A DNA stretch of 64,000 bases from Tillandsia leiboldiana (GCA_029204045.2 JAQNDB010000494.1:1-64000); one strand, 5' to 3'; numbered from the stretch's first letter, positions 1 through 10,501 are shown. Notes: generated from the letters alone by a model not told the origin. Numbers and translations are program-made.

Positions 1-3000
1 GGAAAGTATCCGCGTAACTCTGTCGAGCTCAAATAAATGGCTCATGCAGGCTAAAGTCCAACCACGATCAACAAGATCGACCAACGACACCAACTCTCAA
101 CCACAAGCTGGAAGTCACACAGCTGGGGCCACTGTCCACCAGACGGCTCCCACAACAGAACACTAAACTCTCCAGAAAGACCGACACCATAAGGCTTCGG
201 AAACCCGATAGACCGGTGCTAAGAACCCTATCAAACAAGAACAGACTCTAGGCTCCGACTATCGAAGTTCCCGATCCCTTATAGTTCGGGAAAGCAAAAC
301 ACAGTACAACTCGCAGAAGACACCAACAGGGCCCGAAAGTCCCGGGGGACCTACACCTACAACCCTATCAAACAAGAACAGGTTCCAGGCTCGGCCCCCG
401 TGGCTTTCGTCCCGACAGAGGAACGACCCCTAGAACCCAGACCACTCGAATCCTTTCGAGTGGGGAGATTTACCGGAAAAGGTGACATTTGTTATAGAAA
501 ACTAATTTGATCTGGAAGAAATCCATATTTAATGATTTTAGTTCTTTTTAGAAAAATAGTTAGAAAACAAGTGTTTTACCCAAACCCCGAAGGGCTGATG
601 CCTTTGTCCAATCAAACAAGAACAGACTCCAGCGGCCCTTCGATGTTTGGAAGAAAACATTGGTAGACTAAAATCATGTATATGTCGAAAAGAGTTCTGG
701 GTTCTAGGTCCGGCTAACACTAGTAAACTACTGCCACTAACACAGTGGCGACGACCCAAACAGGGGAAAACAAGATCTCTCGGTTCCACCGTTTACCCCA
801 AACGGTTCCCGATACAGACAAGCGAACCACTACATCTACCAGACTCCACTCTGCTCCCAAGCACGAGTGCAATGCATCCCACACTATAGAGAAGTCCCGA
901 CCGCTCGGCCCACTACCCGGGCGAGGATAACACTAAGTCCAGGAATGCGACATAAAGTGTGGATGTCTAAACATAAATAACCCTAGCCCAAGTGAGGGTT
1001 TTCTACTGGTCTGGTTACACATGCAACATATGACGGGGGTGCTAGGTCAGGTTCCAATATAACAAATATTTAACATGATAGTAGGAAGCAAGAGATCACA
1101 AGATCGACAGATAAAACAAGGATCAACAATTCCTACGCTCTAGCATGCTACTCAAGTCCAATCACTATCATGCATGATTCTATATCAATAGAATTAGAGT
1201 ACAGTCCATAGATCTTGAAAGCAAGCCACCCACCTGAAGACGCTAACTGTCCGGAGCCGTACAGCTGAGAAAACCAGGAAAATAACCACTCTAGGTCCAA
1301 CAGGTCCAGCACAGTCCACAATCCCTCCTGGGTACAACATAAGGCTACAGTTACACTTTAACTCCATTAAAATCCAGGTTTTACAAATCTGCTGGGAACA
1401 GTCCACTTACTGCGAAATTTTCACCTGTAAAACGAACTCCAAAAATTCTGATAAAAATACCACAGCGATCCTCGCGTCGATAGCTTCGAAACGGGTACCT
1501 GCACGTCCAATTCCGAGCACCGAAGGCCAAGTTACAAATTCCACAGTAACGATGCGCACAATCCCAAAATCATTCAACTGTAAACTCTTGTACAGATAAA
1601 AGGAACAGTGTATACCTTCGGGAAGGTCTCCAAAAATTCCAAGAAAAATCCACGATGATCCTCGCGTCGAGTAGATGAAAAAAGTCTATAAGCACGTCTT
1701 GATCCGAGACTCGTGCGCGAAGATCTCCTCAAAAGAAGGTGCTGCCCTCACCCAAAATCTCACAGCAAAAGGGGTCCCAATGAGCACGAAAAAACACCTC
1801 GAAAAACGTGAAATCTGAAAATGTGCGAGAAACCCAAAATCGTAGCCTCACCTGCTACGAATCCAGCAGCGAAGAAATCGCTCGAAAAGATCGTCGGAGT
1901 AGACCAGGGGAGCTAAAACACTGCTGCTGCGCCGAAGAAGAACACAGGAACCACCACGTCGCGCCGCGCCGTAAAATAGAGAACCTCGGGATGCGTGCCC
2001 ATAAAATCCCAAAACTTTGCAGGTGGATCCAGAGCTTGAAGATGAAGAAATCTTCTTAAGGGTGCTTGGGCAGAGGAGGCTCGAAAAGAGGAGAAAAGGG
2101 GAGAAGAAAGAGGCTCGGGCTGCTAAATAAAGGCCCCAAAAAAACAATTGAAGAAATACCGAAATTGTCCCAAGTTTCGGGCGGCTACAGTGCAGCCCAG
2201 CCCAGATTCGGGCGGCTACAGTGCGGCCCAGCCCGAATTCGGGCGGCTACAGTGCAGCCCGGCCCGGCCGGTTTCGGGCGCGCACAGTGCGGCCCGGCCC
2301 GGCCCAGCCCGCACACGGGATCCAGCCGGACACTTGCTTGGTCCGACCCGCGCCGGCGCCCGCCACGTGTCCCCCGAACACGCCGCAGCCGTGCAAGCCG
2401 CCACGGGGAGCGCCACGTGTCCCTGCCCGCGTCAACGCGGTAGGTGGCGCCCGCGAATCAGCGGGCGCCACGTGGCACCTCCCACGTCGCCCGTGCCTGC
2501 CCCGCGTACGGCCACCTGCCCCGCGCGCTGCGTGGACCGCGCGCTCATGCGCCCACCAACCGGGTGCCGCCACGTGGCGCGCCCCCGGTCCACGCCTCCC
2601 CGCGCACTCCCGCAGACCGAGCGCACCAGAGCCGCCCAATCAGGCGCTGCCACGTGGACACCTGCCGGTCCACGCGCCTCCCGGTGCACCCCGGTCCAAA
2701 CCCCAGCGCTCCGTGGACCCAGCTGCGTGCGCCGGCCAATCAGGGCCTGCCACGTGGCTCCCCCGCCGGTCCACGGCTCCCCCATGCACCAGAAATCCAG
2801 TAAATTTTCCGGGAGTCCGTTTTTGGGCATCCGGACTCAGAATTTGGCAAACAAAAAGCCATTTTCAAGCGTTTTTTCCGCGCTGAATCCATTTCCGCCG
2901 TCTGTTTGGCCTAATTCTTTTTCAAAATTTCGGCAAACCCAGCCGAAAGCCAACACAGCTAAAAAAACCTTACAGGGTCCATCTGTGGCATCCCATTGAT

Positions 3001-3085
3001 GCACCATGGGCCAGATACACCAACAACAGGTGTTCTAACAGTGGATCCATCGGAAAAATGCTGCATGGGGTTCGGGGGTCCTACA
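1..3085 (-). repeat. 3' LTR of element A (truncated by window start)
   Basis: Matches 6451-9534 base for base apart from a few substitutions and one T deleted from a T-run near 2875. On the minus strand it begins TGTAGGACCCC directly after the polypurine tract. About 0.8 kb of its 3' end lies before base 1. It contains the same G-box array (six CACGTG between 2364 and 2756) and TTCGGGCGG repeats (2176, 2207, 2238, 2273) as the right LTR. Long apparent ORFs here come from GC-rich U3 sequence and are not genes. Confidence 0.93.
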
Positions 3086-3097
3086 TCCTCCCCCACT
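3086..3097 (-). promoter_or_regulatory. Polypurine tract of element A
   Basis: Reads AGTGGGGGAGGA on the minus strand, directly before the LTR start TGTAGG. It is the plus-strand DNA primer site. Elements B (17974-17985) and E have equivalent tracts. Confidence 0.9.
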
Positions 3098-3805
3098 AAA
3101 AGGAAGTTTCGTCCCCGAAACAAAACACGCCACAACAAAAACAAAACAATCAAAACAACCAAGAACGCAGCACTAAACTAACAAGAAAGATACGGCTCCA
3201 CCAGCAGGAAAGTCATCAACTCCAACCCTCGATTTAGAAAACAGCTGAAATTAGCGAAAAGTCCGAAAATTTCGAAAAATCAGTGCCTTCGCCCCAATCA
3301 AACAAGAACAGGTTCGGGCACTGTCTCCATTTCTGGAGCAATCTTTCGAAGTTTCCGTCCTGTTCGTAAATTTCAGTACAAGGTGAGAAAAGGGGGAGAA
3401 GTGTTGGTGTCGTTCCTACTGTGGCCACAAACGAAAGCTATCACTAACCGAGACTCCTAAGGACATAACCACTAGTCCTAACATCACGTCTGCTCCCGAG
3501 GTGGCGTCTGTCCACAGTCGCTAAAGCCCATGCTGTTGGAAGGATACGCCGACAATCCGAGAAAACGAACTCCTCCAGTCCAACTCGCAGAAGGATAACT
3601 GCTTTCATTCCATCATCAGTCGTAGCACAGCACCGCGCCAATCAGCCCAACCTGGGTGCTCAATCCAAGTCCTGGAGCTGTCCTTGAATCGTCACAACAG
3701 CAAGTGAAGTCCCAAGTCTCAACTGCACTGATCATACACCGCGATCCTCCTCTACTCATAGGATACTGGGAAGAATCCAATCGCTAAAACATGTAGCAGA
3801 AATTC
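3098..3805 (-). other. Non-coding stretch replacing pol in element A
   Basis: About 0.7 kb between the end of gag and the polypurine tract. No pol motif (DTG, FIDD, HHCC, DDE) is seen in any frame. Only the last bases before the tract resemble intact elements: a GTTTCGGGGACGAAAC-type stretch, as follows the pol stop in B. It holds one copy (3297-3311) of a 15-base sequence also found three times in each LTR of A. The content is otherwise unrecognised. Confidence 0.7.
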
Positions 3806-5335
3806 CTAACCCATACCCATGCAAGGATGCCGATGCCGATACTCAACTAATAAAGCAGGAGAATGCAGCGGTAACAAAATGCTCAACTCAGCTAACAGAA
3901 ATAAAATCATACCTGCCACGGCAAGATCCGCTGCCGGGGTGTCCTCCAACAGGGCTGCATAAACCCGTCCACTGGGTGCTGCAGGTCGTCGTCCCGTCTG
4001 TCCCGACGTCGTGGCCCACTCTGTCCGCTGGTGTGCCGGAGGGGTTCCCGCTGCATGGATGGGCAAGGGGGGTGCTGTCGCAATCGGCCGCACTGAAAAA
4101 ATGGCCTGGGGGCAAGCTGCGCGGAAATGTCCCAACTCTCCACAGAGGAAACACCGCCCCTGTCTCTGATCACACTGCGACGGTGGATGAGGCCCGCCAC
4201 AGATGACACACCGCTCCTGCCGCTGCTGCCGATACCGCTGATGCTGCTGCTGCTGGGGCTCACCAGATCTCCGGCGCCTACGAAACCCACGACCCTCAGG
4301 ATGAGATCGTGGAGGTCTCGGAGGTCCCTGCCCGCTCGTCTGCCCCTCATCACCCGGTGCTGGGCGCTTCGCCCCAGGAATCACTACGGGGGCTAGAGCC
4401 ACCTCTAACATCACTGCCTCTCCAGACTCAATATATAACGCCTGCTCCATCGATGCCTCCAAAGTCTGTAATCTGCGTGAGCGAACAAGCTGATAAATAT
4501 CCCGGCGCAGCCCCCGCTCGAACATGTAGATCCGGTGAGACTCGTCCCTGGCCACGTGAGGCATACTAGCCAACAGCTGATTGTATTCGGCTATGTATGC
4601 ATTCACGGGCCGATCTCCCTGGCGGAGATTTCTCAGCTGCTCCTCCAATCTCTGGCGAACACTCTCAGGAAAGAAGGCCCCTAACAGAAGTCTGCGGAAC
4701 TCCGCCCAGGGAAGAATCTGCGTCCCAGGCGGACCAGCAGGCCGCACACGCCGCCACCAAGCCTCGGCGTTGCCCTCCAAGTAGTGTGTAGCCAAAAAGA
4801 CTCGAAAACGATCATCAACGAACAAACTCTCAAAATGACGCTCCATGGCCGTGATCCAAGACTCTGCCTCCCACGGCTCAGCACTCATACCAGAAAAACG
4901 GGGTGGATCAAACCGGCGGAACCTCATCAACAGATCCACCACCGCACTCTGCTCAGCCAAAGTCAAAGGTCCCATCGATCCAGGCGGTGGTATGCTAGAA
5001 ACCGGCTCGACAGGAATAGCCGGCGCTGACGGGACCACAGTGGGCGCCACAGCTGGCGAAGAAGGCACAGGCGAACACACAGGGGGTGCTACCACAGGCT
5101 GCGTCCTCTGCTCTAAAAGAAGCATCATCCGACCAAAGGCCTCCTCCTGGCGCCGAGAAGCCTCCTCCTGGCGCTGAGAAGCCTCCTCCTGGCGCTGCAC
5201 CGCCTCAGACAACTGGGCCAACTGAGCCCGAAGCTCCTGCACCTCACTCTGCTGACCCTGTGCTGGCTCCTCCTGCCCAGGCTCATCGGAGGGAAAAGGC
5301 TGAGAACGCGTCTGCACCCCGCGTCGGGGAGGCAT
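3806..5335 (-). CDS. gag: Gag polyprotein of element A, with truncated protease start
   Basis: A 509-residue Ty3/gypsy capsid-nucleocapsid protein that would package the element RNA into cytoplasmic particles. The start is placed at the MPPRR methionine (5335) because B and C gag begin with the same motif; upstream in-frame residues are leader. A Gln/Glu-rich coiled segment (about 35-75) is followed by the retrotransposon gag domain (about 130-300: PRFSG, EAWWRRV, YNQLL) and two zinc knuckles from residue 376: CVICGGPHPPSQC (C-x2-C-x3-H-x4-C) and CFLCGELGHFRAAC (CCHC). The frame enters the protease linker (SGRVYAALLED) and then degenerates. The region where B has the catalytic DTGAS is scrambled and followed by a stop, so no active protease is made. 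No internal stops occur, unlike B and C. Confidence 0.9.
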   Translation of the reverse strand: MPPRRGVQTRSQPFPSDEPGQEEPAQGQQSEVQELRAQLAQLSEAVQRQEEASQRQEEASRRQEEAFGRMMLLLEQRTQPVVAPPVCSPVPSSPAVAPTVVPSAPAIPVEPVSSIPPPGSMGPLTLAEQSAVVDLLMRFRRFDPPRFSGMSAEPWEAESWITAMERHFESLFVDDRFRVFLATHYLEGNAEAWWRRVRPAGPPGTQILPWAEFRRLLLGAFFPESVRQRLEEQLRNLRQGDRPVNAYIAEYNQLLASMPHVARDESHRIYMFERGLRRDIYQLVRSRRLQTLEASMEQALYIESGEAVMLEVALAPVVIPGAKRPAPGDEGQTSGQGPPRPPRSHPEGRGFRRRRRSGEPQQQQHQRYRQQRQERCVICGGPHPPSQCDQRQGRCFLCGELGHFRAACPQAIFSVRPIATAPPLPIHAAGTPPAHQRTEWATTSGQTGRRPAAPSGRVYAALLEDTPAADLAVAGMILFLLAELSILLPLHSPALLVEYRHRHPCMGMG

Positions 5336-5616
5336 CGTGCCCACCTGCAACACACATGGAAACATCAGGACAGTACCAAACAACACACGACCCAATCCAG
5401 CGAAAGTCTAGGACAGGTCATCCATTCCCTAGCATTATGTTGTCTGCAGCCAACATAATCGCTTAGGAGAATAAACATGCCAGTCACTCATCCCATCCCT
5501 TGGGAGAGGTAAAAACTCAATCAGGACTCTCGCTAACAGTCACGACTCTCACGTAGTCATCCTAATGTCCAACCACAAGCCTAGGGTTTCTAAGTCCATA
5601 ATGACCTACAACCTAG
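5336..5616 (-). other. 5' leader of element A
   Basis: Untranslated internal leader between the primer-binding site and gag. It contains a ATTATGTTGGCTGCAGACAA-type stretch shared with the B and C leaders. No coding content is seen. Confidence 0.75.
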
Positions 5617-5628
5617 GCTCTGATACCA
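5617..5628 (-). promoter_or_regulatory. Primer-binding site, element A (initiator tRNA-Met type)
   Basis: TGGTATCAGAGC on the minus strand, complementary to the 3' end of plant initiator tRNA-Met. It lies eight bases inside the 5' LTR boundary at 5637 and primes minus-strand cDNA. Confidence 0.93.
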
Positions 5629-8573
5629 CTCTAATCTGTCACGCCCCGGCGTCGAAACTGCGACCCGGGCTCGCCAACAGATCCGCCGCCCATACGGGAA
5701 GCCCGTATAGACGAAGCGACCAACCTGCAAAAGAGCATCTATACTAAGCAGATATCAGAGCTGAAAGTAAAACTGCTAGAAATAAAAACTATATACAACA
5801 CAAGTCCTCACCAAAAGTACAAAAGTCTCTCGAGCAGTAGAAAATAAATACAACTCTATACCTCACTACAAAGTTCTCTCAACAGGAACTCTCAAAAGTA
5901 ATAAGGGTACATCTACTCTCTGGATGACGACTGGTGGGGAACTATCTCGCGACTCCCTTACCTCGAGCAGAAGAAGCAGCAACAGGAGAAGCAGGAACCG
6001 GAGTAGAAGTCCCTGTGGGAAAATACACCACGACGGGTGTGAGAACTACGTCCCAAGTAGTTCTCAGTGGGTGCCGCCAACAAGCCCGACGGTCTGCCCA
6101 CTAAGTCTACTAGAGGCATAAAGTAACAATATAAAACTGGAATGAAAGGGCTGGAAAAGTAACTCTACAGCTACTATGCCTCTATCTAGATGCTCAAGAA
6201 CAGGAACAGATGAAACATGATGCATCTACTAACACACACAGCAAACTCACCAAATCTAAACTGACTGCCTCAAAGGGTCCAGTCAAACCTGCGCCCACCT
6301 ACTGCCGCACATCCTCAACAGGACGGGTCTACCGTAGGGTGTCCGTGACTGCCACTAACTGGGCCAGTCAGAGGGACGGCGTCGACAAGTCGCGATAGCA
6401 AGTAACAGGCCCAACTCCGGAGTGGCTCTCGAGGGGAGCGACCCCACCGAGGAAAGTATCCGCGTAACTCTGTCGAGCTCAAATAAATGGCTCATGCAGG
6501 CTAAAGTCCAACCACGATCAACAAGATCGACCAACGACACCAACTCTCAACCACAAGCTGGAAGTCACACAGCTGGGGCCACTGTCCACCAGACGGCTCC
6601 CACAACAGAACACTAAACTCTCCAGAAAGACCGACACCATAAGGCTTCGGAAACCCGATAGACCGGTGCTAAGAACCCTATCAAACAAGAACAGACTCTA
6701 GGCTCCGACTATCGAAGTTCCCGATCCCTTATAGTTCGGGAAAGCAAAACACAGTACAACTCGCAGAAGACACCAACAGGGCCCGAAAGTCCCGGGGGAC
6801 CTACACCTACAACCCTATCAAACAAGAACAGGTTCCAGGCTCGGCCCCCGTGGCTTTCGTCCCGACAGAGGAACGACCCCTAGAACCCAGACCACTCGAA
6901 TCCTTTCGAGTGGGGAGATTTACCGGAAAAGGTGACATTTGTTATAGAAAACTAATTTGATCTGGAAGAAATCCATATTTAATGATTTTAGCTCTTTTTA
7001 GAAAAACAGTTAGAAAATAAGTGTTTTACCCAAACCCCGAAGGGCTGATGCCTTTGTCCAATCAAACAAGAACAGACTCCAGCGGCCCTTCGATGTTTGG
7101 AAGAAAACATTGGTAGACTAAAATCATGTATATGTCGAAAAGAGTTCTGGGTTCTAGGTCCGGCTAACACTAGTAAACTACTGCCACTAACACAGTGGCG
7201 ACGACCCAAACAGGGGAAAACAAGATCTCTCGGGTCCACCGTTTACCCCAAACGGTTCCCGATACAGACAAGCGAACCACTACATCTACCAGACTCCACT
7301 CTGCTCCCAAGCACGAGTGCAATGCATCCCACACTATAGAGAAGTCCCGACCGCTCGGCCCACTACCCGGGCGAGGATAACACTAAGTCCAGGAATGCGA
7401 CATAAAGTGTGGATGTCTAAACATAAATAACCCTAGCCCAAGTGAGGGTTTTCTACTGGTCTGGTTACACATGCAACATATGACGGGGGTGCTAGGTCAG
7501 GTTCCAATATAACAAATATTTAACATGATAGTAGGAAGCAAGAGATCACAAGATCGACAGATAAAACAAGGATCAACAATTCCTACGCTCTAGCATGCTA
7601 CTCAAGTCCAATCACTATCATGCATGATTCTATATCAATAGAATTAGAGTACAGTCCATAGATCTTGAAAGCAAGCCACCCACCTGAAGACGCTAACTGT
7701 CCGGAGCCGTACAGCTGAGAAAACCAGGAAAATAACCACTCTAGGTCCAACAGGTCCAGCACAGTCCACAATCCCTCCTGGGTACAACATAAGGCTACAG
7801 TTACACTTTAACTCCATTAAAATCCAGGTTTTACAAATCTGCTGGGAACAGTCCACTTACTGCGAAATTTTCACCTGTAAAACGAACTCCAAAAATTCTG
7901 ATAAAAATACCACAGCGATCCTCGCGTCGATAGCTTCGAAACGGGTACCTGCACGTCCAATTCCGAGCACCGAAGGCCAAGTTACAAATTCCACAGTAAC
8001 GATGCGCACAATCCCAAAATCATTCAACTGTAAACTCTTGTACAGATAAAAGGAACAGTGTATACCTTCGGGAAGGTCTCCAAAAATTCCAAGAAAAATC
8101 CACGATGATCCTCGCGTCGAGTAGATGAAAAAAGTCTATAAGCACGTCTTGATCCGAGACTCGTGCGCGAAGATCTCCTCAAAAGAAGGTGCTGCCCTCA
8201 CCCAAAATCTCACAGCAAAAGGGGTCCCAATGAGCACGAAAAAACACCTCGAAAAACGTGAAATCTGAAAATGTGCATGAAACCCAAAATCGTAGCCTCA
8301 CCTGCTACGAATCCAGCAGCGAAGAAATCGCTCGAAAAGATCGTCGGAGTAGACCAGGGGAGCTAAAACACTGCTGCTGCGCCGAAGAAGAACACAGGAA
8401 CCACCACGTCACGCCGCGCCGTAAAATAGAGAACCTCGGGATGCGTGCCCATAAAATCCCAAAACTTTGCAGGTGGATCCAGAGCTTGAAGATGAAGAAA
8501 TCTTCTTAAGGGTGCTTGGGCAGAGGAGGCTCGAAAAGAGGAGAAAAGGGGAGAAGAAAGAGGCTCGGGCTGC

Positions 8574-8581
8574 TAAATAAA
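8574..8581 (-). promoter_or_regulatory. TATA-like box of the element A LTR
   Basis: TTTATTTA on the minus strand, just downstream of the GC-rich U3 arrays. It is in the same relative place as the clear TATAAATA boxes of B and D. The match is weaker than in B, C and D. The left LTR copy is at 2124-2131. Confidence 0.55.
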
Positions 8582-8625
8582 GGCCCCAAAAAAACAATTG
8601 AAGAAATACCGAAATTGTCCCAAGT

Positions 8626-8760
8626 TTCGGGCGGCTACAGTGCAGCCCAGCCCAGATTCGGGCGGCTACAGTGCGGCCCAGCCCGAATTCGGGCGGCTAC
8701 AGTGCAGCCCGGCCCGGCCGGTTTCGGGCGCGCACAGTGCGGCCCGGCCCGGCCCAGCCC
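8626..8760 (-). repeat. Four ~31-bp tandem repeats next to the TATA region (element A LTR)
   Basis: Units start with TTCGGGCGGCTACAGTGC or a close variant at 8626, 8657, 8688 and 8723 (spacing 31, 31, 35). Each is followed by GCCC-rich sequence. The same array is at 2176-2310 in the left LTR. The ATTCGGGC core recurs next to the TATA boxes of B, C and D. Confidence 0.8.
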
Positions 8761-8813
8761 GCACACGGGATCCAGCCGGACACTTGCTTGGTCCGACCCG
8801 CGCCGGCGCCCGC

Positions 8814-9206
8814 CACGTGTCCCCCGAACACGCCGCAGCCGTGCAAGCCGCCACGGGGAGCGCCACGTGTCCCTGCCCGCGTCAACGCGGTAGGTGGCGC
8901 CCGCGAATCAGCGGGCGCCACGTGGCACCTCCCACGTCGCCCGTGCCTGCCCCGCGTACGGCCACCTGCCCCGCGCGCTGCGTGGACCGCGCGCTCATGC
9001 GCCCACCAACCGGGTGCCGCCACGTGGCGCGCCCCCGGTCCACGCCTCCCCGCGCACTCCCGCAGACCGAGCGCACCAGAGCCGCCCAATCAGGCGCTGC
9101 CACGTGGACACCTGCCGGTCCACGCGCCTCCCGGTGCACCCCGGTCCAAACCCCAGCGCTCCGTGGACCCAGCTGCGTGCGCCGGCCAATCAGGGCCTGC
9201 CACGTG
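8814..9206 (-). promoter_or_regulatory. G-box / CCAAT array in the U3 of the element A LTR
   Basis: Six CACGTG G-boxes at 8814, 8864, 8919, 9021, 9101 and 9201, mostly within CCACGTGG. Two are preceded 8-10 bases away by CCAATCAG, and others by diverged forms (GAATCAG, CCAACCG). The last four units recur every 80-100 bp, with a CCGGTCCACG stretch between them. G-boxes bind plant bZIP/bHLH factors and CCAAT binds NF-Y; a role as transposon enhancer is inference. The left copy is at 2364-2756. Confidence 0.7.
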
Positions 9207-9534
9207 GCTCCCCCGCCGGTCCACGGCTCCCCCATGCACCAGAAATCCAGTAAATTTTCCGGGAGTCCGTTTTTGGGCATCCGGACTCAGAATTTGGCAA
9301 ACAAAAAGCCATTTTCAAGCGTTTTTCCGCGCTGAATCCATTTCCGCCGTCTGTTTGGCCTAATTCTTTTTCAAAATTTCGGCAAACCCAGCCGAAAGCC
9401 AACACAGCTAAAAAAACCTTACAGGGTCCATCTGTGGCATCCCATTGATGCACCATGGGCCAGATACACCAACAACAGGTGTTCTAACAGTGGATCCATC
9501 GGAAAAATGCTGCATGGGGTTCGGGGGTCCTACA

Positions 9535-9586
9535 ACCACGCCATCTTGCGAGGTCGGTGCGCCATCCGTAATCCCGGTATTCTACA
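9535..9586 (-). repeat. 3' LTR fragment of degenerate gypsy element E
   Basis: Minus strand begins TGTAGAATACC directly after a polypurine tract. It runs only 52 bases before element A interrupts it. It is the start of a 3' LTR unlike those of A, B or C. Confidence 0.7.
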
Positions 9587-9599
9587 CTCTCCCCTCCTT
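9587..9599 (-). promoter_or_regulatory. Polypurine tract of element E
   Basis: AAGGAGGGGAGAG on the minus strand, abutting the TGTAGA LTR start. About 20 bases upstream is a GGTTTCGAGGACGAAAT stretch, the same block found between pol stop and polypurine tract in B. Confidence 0.75.
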
Positions 9600-9733
9600 A
9601 AAAAGGATTTCGTCCTCGAAACCAGAATAAATCCATAACTCAGGAAGGGGTCTCAATCAAATGGGAAGAGGAGATCCTCAACTCATCCTCAGGCTCTCAG
9701 GTGGTCGCTCTCACTCATCACGATGACTCCATG
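9600..9733 (-). pseudogene. Gypsy element E: pol 3' end and 3' untranslated region
   Basis: Continuation, on the other side of element B, of the pol fragment at 21108-21312. On the minus strand, joining across the CCATG duplication gives a degenerate stretch resembling the W-S-x-x-D-E part of the integrase C-terminus, with stops, followed by the GAGGACGAAAT block and the polypurine tract. It is non-functional. Confidence 0.6.
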
Positions 9734-10061
9734 TGTAGTGTTCTGGTTTTCCCCGTACAGTTTTTCCGTTGAATCCACTGTGTAGAACACCTAGTGTTGG
9801 TGTGTCTGGCCCATGGTGCATCAAAGGGGTGCCACAGATGGACCCTGTGTGGTATTTTAGCTGATTTGGTCTTCGGCTGTGTTTGCTGAAATTTAGAGAA
9901 GGAACTGGGCCAAGCGGAGTTCGGATTTGGATTCAGCGCGGAAAAACGCTTGAAAACGACTATTTATTTGTCGAATTTGGAGTCCGGATGACCAAATGAG
10001 GGCTTCCGGAAGTTTCGGGGGATTTTCGGTGCATGGGGGTGCTCCGTGGACCGGACAGTGC

Positions 10062-10473
10062 CACGTGGCGGCCCATTATTGGGCGGCTCACGTCGCTCGG
10101 TCCACGGAGGAGGCGCGGCACCGGTGGACCGGGCGCACGACACGTGTCGCCCGGGGATTGGTGGGCTCAGCTGGGCGCGGTCCACGGGTGCGCTAGGCGG
10201 CGCCTCGGGGCGCGCGCCAGCGCAGGGGCACAGTGCGGCCGGTCGGCCGCACATGGCCCGCACTCGAGTGCGGGCCACGTGTCGGCCGACCAGGGGGCGG
10301 GTGCATGCACCGCCCCCAGCGGGTGTGCGCCACGCGGCGTGCGGCCGGTCGCCCCGCACAGCTCTTTGCTGTGCGGGGGACACGTGGCCGCACCGCAGGC
10401 ATCCGGGCGGTCGGACGGACCCCCCGTCCGACCCCTTTTCGGATTCGGGCGCTCAAGTGAGGCGCCCGAATCC
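10062..10473 (+). promoter_or_regulatory. U3 promoter region of B: G-boxes and five inverted repeats
   Basis: CACGTG occurs at 10062, 10141, 10276 and 10381. Five GC-rich inverted repeats follow one another: 10233-10252 (arms 9), 10255-10276 (perfect 22-bp palindrome), 10352-10378 (arms 11), 10409-10433 (arms 10) and 10441-10473 (arms 12, GGATTCGGGCGC). The last lies about 30 bases upstream of the TATA box. The array is repeated in the 3' LTR. Confidence 0.8.
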
Positions 10474-10501
10474 GATAAGCTTTGGGGGTGGGTTCTTTGC
10501 C

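Larger units (their letters stand above)
1..9534 (-). mobile_element. Element A: gag-only Ty3/gypsy LTR retrotransposon (left end outside window)
   Basis: Minus-strand element. Reading right to left it has a 5' LTR (5637-9534), an initiator-Met primer-binding site (5617-5628), a leader, one gag ORF (5335 down to 3806), about 0.7 kb of non-coding DNA, a polypurine tract (3086-3097) and a 3' LTR (3085 down past base 1). The LTR copies are offset by 6450 bases and differ by only a handful of substitutions plus a 1-base indel near 2875, so the insertion is young. No reverse transcriptase, RNase H or integrase is present between gag and the polypurine tract. This is the architecture known in plants as TR-GAG or large non-autonomous elements. 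It sits inside the LTR remnant of element E; the right flanking pentamer is ACCAC (9535-9539), and the left one is outside the window. Confidence 0.9.
5637..9534 (-). repeat. 5' LTR of element A (3898 bp)
   Basis: Minus strand: begins TGTAGGACC at 9534 and ends GGCGTGACA at 5637. From U3 to U5 it has a GC-rich G-box/CCAAT array (9206-8814), four TTCGGGCGG tandem repeats (8626-8760), a TATA-like TTTATTTA (8574-8581) and a GC-poor transcribed part. It ends with the hairpin at 5690-5710 that is shared in structure with the other gypsy LTRs here. Confidence 0.93.

Noticed and set aside
2148..2999. Overlapping long ORFs (up to 283 codons) on both strands in GC-rich DNA, repeated at 8598-9363
   Set aside because: They lie in the LTR U3, are Pro/Arg/Ala-rich in several frames at once, and a 1-base indel between the two LTR copies changes them. 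They reflect low stop density in GC-rich promoter DNA.
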